Source: Clostridiales bacterium (GTDB taxonomy: Bacteria > Bacillota_A > Clostridia > Tissierellales > Sedimentibacteraceae). Taken from it: a stretch of 6,180 nucleotides of DNA. Below, piece by piece: positions 1 to 4,532 of this stretch (its first letter is position 1; every line of letters starts with the position of its first letter). The notes below the pieces were generated by a model. The model did no database searches, was not told the DNA's origin, and was given only the letters and a program-made list of their open reading frames with translations. Where the stretch lies: the NCBI GenBank assembly GCA_003514865.1, contig DOON01000159.1, forward strand, positions 8,993-15,172. The letters run 5' to 3'. The position numbers and the translations under genes are program-made.

Positions 1-11
1 TACCAATATAT

Positions 12-28
12 AAGCAAGACCCATGCCA
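12..28 (-). promoter_or_regulatory. Sigma-54 (-24/-12) promoter directed out of the left edge
   Basis: Read on the minus strand, positions 28 to 12 give TTGGCATGGGTCTTGCTT once flanking bases are included. The -24 GG (27-26) and the -12 GC (15-14) are separated by exactly ten bases, and the string fits the sigma-54 consensus YTGGCAYGR-N3-TTGCW. The expected transcription start, about 12 bases further, falls at or just beyond position 1, so the controlled gene lies outside the window. It sits about 180 bases past the end of a sigma-54 activator gene on the same strand and beyond that gene's terminator. That is the usual arrangement of a bacterial enhancer-binding protein next to its target operon. 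The match is directly visible; the target and its activator are inferred. Confidence 0.77.
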
Positions 29-93
29 AATAAGGATCAATCTTTCAAAAATAATTTTTACTAAAACAAGGAATCCATGAAAATCAGCTGTTA

Positions 94-140
94 TGCAAAA
101 TAAAATTTTGTTATTTTTTTACGAATCAGAATATTTTGCA
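94..140. promoter_or_regulatory. Candidate enhancer half-sites (TGCAAAAT / ATTTTGCA)
   Basis: TGCAAAAT at 94-101 and its exact inverse ATTTTGCA at 133-140 lie upstream of the leftward sigma-54 promoter. The first copy is also part of a local inverted repeat, CAAAAT-AAA-ATTTTG, at 96-110. Sigma-54 activators with Fis-type DNA-binding ends usually bind palindromic sites roughly 80 to 200 bases upstream, and these fall in that range. The region is very A/T rich, so chance is a serious alternative. Confidence 0.25.
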
Positions 141-150
141 AACAAAAAAT

Positions 151-183
151 AAAAAAAAACAGTGTACACGATGTGTACACTGT
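151..183 (-). terminator. Intrinsic terminator of the sigma-54 activator gene
   Basis: Positions 160-169 and 173-182 form a perfect 10-bp inverted repeat (CAGTGTACAC / GTGTACACTG) around a GAT loop, and A159-T183 adds an eleventh pair. On the minus strand the stem is followed directly by nine T residues (complement of 151-159). The stop codon of the activator gene is 206-208, so the hairpin starts about 23 bases after it. Stem strength, tight loop and T tract are all typical of Rho-independent termination. The same symmetry could also serve as an operator. Confidence 0.88.
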
Positions 184-205
184 AAACTTTTGTGACATGT
201 TTTTG

Positions 206-1636
206 TCAATGTATGTTTACACTATCCAAATTATATTTTTTTAACTTTTGATATAAAAGCGTTCTTGATATACCTAACATTTTTGCTGTCTTTGACTTAT
301 TATATTCACAAGACTCCAAGGCCTTTATGATAGTATCCTTTTCAAGTGTATTTTTCTTGTTCATCAATGTTGCTGCCGGGCCTTCTTCATCACTACTGCT
401 CAATAAATTTTCCTTTTGCATATAGATTGGCGTTTGGTTAATTGAATCAAATGATTCAATTTTTCTGAAATCAGCCAAAGTCAACTCATTTTTTCTCGCA
501 ACATTCATTGCTTTTTCTATTATATTTTGAAGTTCTCTTATATTTCCCGGCCAGTCCCTTTGTTTTAAATATTCTAATGCCTTATTCGAGATTCCTTCTA
601 TATCTCTTCCCATTTTATCACTTATTTTATCAATCAAGTGATCAACCAATAACGGTATATCTTCCCTTCTGTTACGCAATGGAGGAATAACAATGTTGAT
701 AATATTTAAGCGATAATATAAATCATTTCTAAACTCATTGCGCTTTATCATTTCTCTCAGTGAAACGTTTGAAGCTGTAATTACACGAGTATCAATTGGT
801 AGGCTTTCACTTGAACCTATTCTCTCAATTTCTCTTTCTTGAAGTACCCTAAGCAATTTTGGCTGTATTGTTAAATCCATTTGATTTATTTCATCTAAAA
901 AAATACTTCCTAAATGAGCTATTTCAAATTTTCCTTTTTTTCCTCCCTTTTTAGCACCTGTGAATGTCCCCTCTTCATACCCAAAAAATTCTGACTCCAT
1001 TAAGTTAGATGGAATGGCTGAGCAGTTTACCTTTACGAACGGGAAAATATTTCTTAAACTGCAGCTATGTACTGAATGAGCAACTAGTTCTTTACCTGTT
1101 CCTGTTTCACCTTCAATAAGAACAGTGGAGTTCGAAGCTCCCGCTAGATATATCTGTTCTTTAAGCATCTTCATAGCATCACTTTCGCCAATAATATCAT
1201 CAATGACATATTTGGCACCACTTCTTTTTCTCATTTCGCCCTTTAAGAATTCATATTCTGCAGTTATAGACTCCAATTTTTCCGAAAATGACATAGCTTG
1301 TTCCATGGATTCAAACGAAGAATAAATAAAACAACCTACAACATCTTCATCGTCCAATATCGGATAATATGTCATAACTCCAGGTAAGTTTGTACCATCC
1401 TTCTTTTTGATAAAGATATCAGCTGTTATAACTTTTCTAGATTTTATAGCTGCTATTGCTCTTGAGCCTTCAATTATATCATGGGTATTTTTTCCTATTG
1501 CATATTCTTCAGAAATACCTGTATGTTCTTGCCACATTTTATTTACAAATATATATCTTGCATACTTGTCTGTAATTGCAATAACTCCCGCTTGCTCTAA
1601 AATAAGATCAATGCATTTAATGGGTACATTTAACAT
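206..1636 (-). CDS. PAS-AAA+-Fis sigma-54-dependent transcriptional activator
   Basis: This 476-residue protein is a cytoplasmic enhancer-binding protein that uses ATP hydrolysis to open promoters held by sigma-54 RNA polymerase. A PAS sensor covers about residues 12-108, followed by a probable helical linker (about 110-140). The AAA+ core shows Walker A GETGTGKE (176-183), a GTFTGA form of the sigma-54 contact loop (223-228; GAFTGA is usual), Walker B IFLDEI (245-250), the FRNDLYYRLN arginine-finger segment (302-311) and sensor II WPGNIREL (362-369). The C-terminus (about 434-470) is a Fis-type helix-turn-helix with NKSKTAKMLGISRTLLYQKL. There is no receiver domain, so control is through the PAS ligand or partner rather than phosphorylation. 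The ATG at 1636 is preceded by GGAGG seven bases upstream; a weak -10 (TATGAT, 1673-1668) lies further up. It is probably monocistronic and probably acts on the sigma-54 promoter at 12-28. The PAS ligand and target operon are unknown. Confidence 0.96.
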   Translation of the reverse strand: MLNVPIKCIDLILEQAGVIAITDKYARYIFVNKMWQEHTGISEEYAIGKNTHDIIEGSRAIAAIKSRKVITADIFIKKKDGTNLPGVMTYYPILDDEDVVGCFIYSSFESMEQAMSFSEKLESITAEYEFLKGEMRKRSGAKYVIDDIIGESDAMKMLKEQIYLAGASNSTVLIEGETGTGKELVAHSVHSCSLRNIFPFVKVNCSAIPSNLMESEFFGYEEGTFTGAKKGGKKGKFEIAHLGSIFLDEINQMDLTIQPKLLRVLQEREIERIGSSESLPIDTRVITASNVSLREMIKRNEFRNDLYYRLNIINIVIPPLRNRREDIPLLVDHLIDKISDKMGRDIEGISNKALEYLKQRDWPGNIRELQNIIEKAMNVARKNELTLADFRKIESFDSINQTPIYMQKENLLSSSDEEGPAATLMNKKNTLEKDTIIKALESCEYNKSKTAKMLGISRTLLYQKLKKYNLDSVNIH

Positions 1637-1667
1637 TATATAACCTCCGCACTTTTGTTAATACTTT

Positions 1668-1673
1668 ATCATA
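1668..1673 (-). promoter_or_regulatory. Possible -10 element for the sigma-54 activator gene
   Basis: The minus strand reads TATGAT here, 31 bases before the start codon, which would leave a short leader containing the GGAGG ribosome binding site. No good TTGACA-like -35 is seen 16 to 19 bases upstream. Expression may be weak or may rely on another factor. Confidence 0.3.
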
Positions 1674-1722
1674 CCTTTTCAAAATATGGAAGTCTAATTT
1701 AGTAAGAATAATTTTGCATTCA

Positions 1723-1968
1723 TCACATACTTACTTTCTCTAAATACTCCTGTCTTGATTCATATTCTTCCTTAGTAACAAGACACATTGAGCGATATGG
1801 TGTTCTATCATTTGCCCTTAAAACCTTGCCCATTCTTATATTAAATATTTTTTTAAAGTTATATACTCTTTCATATTCCTTAATCATGTCAAAATATATA
1901 ATTATAATTAATACGCCGAAAATGATGATAGGACAGAAAAGAAATTTGTAAGTAAAGAAACTTAGTGC
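1723..1968 (-). pseudogene. 5'-truncated remnant of a small membrane protein gene (unrecognised)
   Basis: A minus-strand frame ending in TGA (1725-1723) reads as convincing protein. It has a hydrophobic stretch FLFCPIIIFGVLIIIIYF, a charged turn DMIKEYERVY, then a soluble part containing GKVLRANDRTPYRSMC and ending in EEYESRQEYLEKVSM. It looks like one transmembrane helix followed by a basic, probably cytoplasmic tail. The frame stays open back to a stop at 2008-2010, but no ATG, GTG or TTG occurs before or within the hydrophobic part, and no ribosome binding site is present. The first ATG (1887-1885) would give only 54 residues, without the membrane segment and also without a Shine-Dalgarno sequence. 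The preceding gene's terminator (1971-2004) overlaps the upstream extension. I infer a gene that lost its 5' end. Alternatives are a non-canonical start such as ATT, or a real 54-residue protein. I do not recognise the family. Confidence 0.42.
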
Positions 1969-1970
1969 AG

Positions 1971-2004
1971 AAAAAAAAGAACAGGCACTTAATGTCCTGT
2001 TCTT
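1971..2004 (-). terminator. Intrinsic terminator of the GNAT gene
   Basis: AAGAACAGG (1977-1985) pairs perfectly with CCTGTTCTT (1996-2004), and AC/GT can extend the stem past one bulged base to leave a five-base loop. On the minus strand the hairpin runs into eight T residues (complement of 1971-1978). It begins 11 bases after the GNAT stop codon (2018-2016). It should insulate the remnant downstream from GNAT transcription. Confidence 0.87.
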
Positions 2005-2015
2005 AGACTATCAAT

Positions 2016-2579
2016 TTATTTACTTACTTGATTACACAACAAAGCATTTTTATTTTCCCACTCTCTTCTCAAAAGCCCATACAAATACAAATCATATCGG
2101 CTTCCTTCTCTCAAAACGAATTCTCTGAATACACCTTCTTTTTTAAATCCTGCTTTTTCATATAAGGCAATTGCACTGTGATTAAATTCCAAAACATTGA
2201 GCTGTATTCTATGAAAGTCTCTATCACTGAACCCGTAATCAAGAAGAATCTTCAGGGCTTCCTTCCCGTATCCTTTTCCACGAATATTTTTATTACCTAT
2301 GCCAATAAACAATGTTGCCACTTTGTTTTCATGAACAATGTCATCATACCCCGCTATTCCTATAATATCATTGTCGTTTAAGAGCCTTATGGCAAATACT
2401 TCAGCTTCTTCACTTTTTTCATAATCATTAAATATTTTGTCAACCTCATCCTTTTCCTGAGGTGCGGGTGGGACGTAATCATAAAATTTTAAAAAATCAG
2501 CGTCCTTAAACCAGTCGTAAATTTTTTCAAAATCTTCTTTCTTTATTTTCGATAAATATAAATTATTTCCTGCTTGCAT
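2016..2579 (-). CDS. GNAT family N-acetyltransferase, RimJ/RimL type
   Basis: The protein is a cytosolic acetyl-CoA-dependent N-acetyltransferase of about 187 residues. The acetyl-CoA pyrophosphate-binding loop is RGKGYG (residues 100-105), matching the Q/RxxGxG/A motif. It is followed by the helix GKEALKILLDYGF and then by NHSAIALYEKAGFKKEG (about 133-149), the conserved C-terminal part of this fold. The ending, with REFVLREGSRYDLYLYGLLRREW, is typical of RimJ/RimL/SpeG-like members, which acetylate protein N-termini, polyamines or small molecules; the substrate cannot be read from sequence. I chose the ATG at 2579 because AGGTGAG (2589-2583) lies at proper spacing. A TTG six codons upstream (2597) keeps the frame open but has no ribosome binding site. 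The gene stands alone between its own terminator and a divergent promoter region shared with the permease. Confidence 0.93.
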   Translation of the reverse strand: MQAGNNLYLSKIKKEDFEKIYDWFKDADFLKFYDYVPPAPQEKDEVDKIFNDYEKSEEAEVFAIRLLNDNDIIGIAGYDDIVHENKVATLFIGIGNKNIRGKGYGKEALKILLDYGFSDRDFHRIQLNVLEFNHSAIALYEKAGFKKEGVFREFVLREGSRYDLYLYGLLRREWENKNALLCNQVSK

Positions 2580-2611
2580 ATGCTCACCTGCATTCAATTT
2601 GACTTGTACAT

Positions 2612-2617
2612 ACTATA
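2612..2617 (-). promoter_or_regulatory. Possible -10 element for the GNAT gene
   Basis: The minus strand reads TATAGT, 32 bases before the chosen GNAT start codon. The -35 region 16 to 17 bases upstream (around TTTATT) matches TTGACA poorly. Position and the good -10 make it plausible but weak. Confidence 0.4.
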
Positions 2618-2687
2618 CCCCATTTTAGCAGCAAATAAATCATTTTAACAAGTATTAATGTTATATTTTTTGAGAAAATAATTTTGC

Positions 2688-2716
2688 TTGAACTTAAAAT
2701 ACTTTAACTATATACT
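2688..2716 (+). promoter_or_regulatory. Sigma-A promoter of the amino acid permease gene
   Basis: TTGAAC (2688-2693) and TATACT (2711-2716) are separated by exactly 17 bases, each with four or five of six bases matching the housekeeping consensus. Transcription would start near 2723, leaving a leader of about 44 bases, too short for a T-box or most riboswitches. AGGGAG (2753-2758) supplies the ribosome binding site eight bases before the ATG. Confidence 0.73.
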
Positions 2717-2766
2717 GTTAATTACATTGTATTTTTAATGACAAAATAAATCAGGGAGACATTATA

Positions 2767-4062
2767 ATGAAGCAACAAAAGTATAGCCTATTTACAACTA
2801 TTGCAATGATAGTGGGAATAGTAATCGGATCAGGAATCTTTTTTAAAAGTGATAATGTGCTTGTATTTACCGGAGGCAATATTCTGCTTGGAATTGTGGT
2901 ATTTGTAATTGCTGCATTCAGCATAATTTTCGGAAGTCTATCTATTTCAGAGCTCGCTCTGAGAACTGACGAGGCGGGAGGAATAATAGCATATTGTGAC
3001 ACATTCTGGAGCAAATCCACAGCTTGTGCCTACGGATGGTTTCAGACATTTATTTATTACCCAACAATTACATGCGTGGTGGCATGGGTTTCAGGAATTT
3101 ATATCACGATGCTGTTTGGAATGAATTCCACCCTCGAAATGCAGGTATTAATCGGAGTTGCCGTTATTGCAGTACTTTATTTTATTAACATTCTTTCTTA
3201 TAAAACCGGAGGATATTTACAAAATGCATCAACGTTAATTAAGCTTTTGCCATTAATTATAATTGCGGCTGCAGGAATTATATTTGGAAATCCTATTCCT
3301 GTGCTTCAAAGTGATATCAGCGCTGCCGGCAATGCGGGATTGGGATGGATTGCAGCGATAGGCCCTATTGCTTTTTCCTTTGACGGATGGATAATCTCAA
3401 CGGCTGTGGGACATGAAATAAAAAACAGCAAGAGAAACCTTCCTTTGGCTCTGGTTATTTCACCCATTATTATACTGACAATTTACGTATTGTATTTTAC
3501 CGGTATATCAACTCTCATAGGAGCTGATAATGTAATGAAAATGGGGGATGCTCATGTGAATGAAGCGGCATTAATGCTGTTCGGACCAATGGGAGCAAAA
3601 ATAATACTGACCTTTATAGTTATTTCAGTTATAGGTACTGTTAACGGTATTATCATAGGGATGATAAGATTGCCTTATTCTTTATCAATAAGAAAAATGT
3701 TTCCAGGAAGCGACAATTTTTCTGCCATTTCTGAGAAATATAGCATTCCTATTGAGTCAGGCATTATAACATTTATAATAAACATGGTTTGGATGCTTAT
3801 ACATTATGTAACACAGAAATTAAATCTTCTTCCTAACTCAGATGTTTCGGAAATATCTATAGTAATAAACTATATCGGATTTATCTTAATGTATATTGCC
3901 GTAATAAATCTTGCCCGCAAAGGTGAAATACAAAGCAGAATAAAGGGATATGTCTTCCCCTTGCTGGCCATATTAGGCTCTTTGTTTATACTGTACGGGG
4001 GTATGCAAAATCCTCTGTTCGTATACTACGCAATTTTCTGCATTGCAGTTATAGCAATATAA
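2767..4062 (+). CDS. APC-superfamily amino acid permease (SteT/LAT-like)
   Basis: This 431-residue integral membrane protein has about twelve hydrophobic segments, near residues 8-25, 38-62, 89-116, 126-144, 154-174, 192-214, 226-250, 275-299, 330-347, 364-383, 394-411 and 417-431. The first contains IGSGIFF (20-26), the unwound substrate-binding stretch typical of APC transporters. Helix 6 carries FSFDGW (203-208), followed by GHEIKNSKRNLPLAL, characteristic of the SteT / L-type amino acid transporter branch. Such proteins carry out uptake or exchange of neutral or hydroxy amino acids; the actual substrate is not determined here. The protein stops within the last helix and lacks the short charged tail most relatives have, though total length is near normal for the family (about 430-450). 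It has its own sigma-A promoter and a terminator, so it is probably a single-gene unit. The ATG is well supported by AGGGAG eight bases upstream. Confidence 0.93.
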   Translation: MKQQKYSLFTTIAMIVGIVIGSGIFFKSDNVLVFTGGNILLGIVVFVIAAFSIIFGSLSISELALRTDEAGGIIAYCDTFWSKSTACAYGWFQTFIYYPTITCVVAWVSGIYITMLFGMNSTLEMQVLIGVAVIAVLYFINILSYKTGGYLQNASTLIKLLPLIIIAAAGIIFGNPIPVLQSDISAAGNAGLGWIAAIGPIAFSFDGWIISTAVGHEIKNSKRNLPLALVISPIIILTIYVLYFTGISTLIGADNVMKMGDAHVNEAALMLFGPMGAKIILTFIVISVIGTVNGIIIGMIRLPYSLSIRKMFPGSDNFSAISEKYSIPIESGIITFIINMVWMLIHYVTQKLNLLPNSDVSEISIVINYIGFILMYIAVINLARKGEIQSRIKGYVFPLLAILGSLFILYGGMQNPLFVYYAIFCIAVIAI

Positions 4063-4093
4063 TTAATATATTATAGATTTGCACATAAAAATT

Positions 4094-4118
4094 AAGGACG
4101 GTTTTACCGTCCTTTTTT
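4094..4118. terminator. Shared bidirectional terminator between permease and VOC genes
   Basis: AAGGACGGT (4094-4102) pairs perfectly with ACCGTCCTT (4106-4114) around a TTT loop. On the plus strand it is followed by T residues to 4118, ending the permease transcript 32 bases after its stop. On the minus strand it is followed by AATTTTTA, a shorter T tract, ending the VOC transcript. The VOC stop codon (4106-4104) and its last codons lie inside the hairpin, so part of the terminator is coding. Confidence 0.87.
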
Positions 4119-4478
4119 CCTTACTATTTCAACCCAATATCCGTCTGGGTCCGTAATGAAGTAAATTCCCATTGATTCATTTACATACTCCACACATCCC
4201 ATTTCCTGATGCTTCTTAAAGGCTTCTTCATAATCGTCAACCGCCATGGCCAAATGGAATTCTTGCTCTCCAAGGTCATAAGGTTCGGTTCGGTCCCTCA
4301 TCCATGTCAGCTCCAGGCTAAAATCAGATTCACCGTCTCCTACATAAATTAAGATAAAGCTACCGTCTGATGCCTCTTTTCTTTTTATCTCTGTAAGACC
4401 TAAGGCCTCTTTATAAAAACTAACGCTTTTTTCTAAATCAAGAACATTAAAATTAAAATGATTAAATTTAAAATTCAT
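4104..4478 (-). CDS. Glyoxalase I-like metalloprotein (VOC superfamily)
   Basis: This 124-residue cytosolic protein has the two beta-alpha-beta-beta-beta modules of the vicinal oxygen chelate fold. Its likely metal ligands line up with those of glyoxalase I (H5, E56, H74, E122 in E. coli GloA): H7 in FNHFNFNVLDLEKS, E56 in LELTW, H75 in EFHLAMAV and E117 in YWVEIV. FYKEALGL (21-28) and ITDPDGYWVEIV (108-119) are further hallmarks. Glyoxalase I isomerises the hemithioacetal of methylglyoxal and a thiol; which thiol is used here is unknown, and another VOC activity cannot be excluded. The length is slightly below E. coli GloA (135 residues), like other short clostridial forms. The ATG is preceded by AGGAGG (4489-4484) at five bases. 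The gene follows the UPF0182 gene by 54 bases on the same strand with no convincing terminator between, suggesting co-transcription. Its 3' end lies inside the shared terminator. Confidence 0.9.
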   Translation of the reverse strand: MNFKFNHFNFNVLDLEKSVSFYKEALGLTEIKRKEASDGSFILIYVGDGESDFSLELTWMRDRTEPYDLGEQEFHLAMAVDDYEEAFKKHQEMGCVEYVNESMGIYFITDPDGYWVEIVRKKGR

Positions 4479-4532
4479 ACAGACCTCCTGTTTTTCTTTA
4501 TTTTAATAAAGTATTTGGTCGTTGTCAAACTT

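Noticed and set aside
96..120. A/T-only hairpin followed by T residues on the plus strand, as a possible rightward terminator
   Set aside because: The stem has almost no G-C pairs and no plus-strand gene is visible upstream of it.
508..690. Plus-strand open frame of 60 codons opposite the activator gene, with similar ones at 1125-1325 and 1407-1643
   Set aside because: They lie antisense to a well-supported AAA+ gene, lack ribosome binding sites and have compositions expected of reversed coding sequence.
2580..2597. TTG at 2597 as an earlier start for the GNAT protein
   Set aside because: It has no Shine-Dalgarno sequence, while the ATG six codons later has AGGTGAG at good spacing and fits the family N-terminus better.
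2671..2688. Second sigma-54 promoter upstream of the permease, around ATTTTGCTTG
   Set aside because: The TTGC is present but there is no GG ten bases before the GC; the sigma-A hexamers explain the region better.
2751..3020. Minus-strand open frame of 89 codons antisense to the start of the permease gene
   Set aside because: It overlaps the permease promoter leader and first helices and has no ribosome binding site; it is a shadow frame.
4496..4511. Inverted repeat CTTTAT-TTTA-ATAAAG between the UPF0182 and VOC genes
   Set aside because: The stem is only six A/T-rich pairs with one G-C pair, and no T tract follows on the minus strand, so it is unlikely to terminate transcription.
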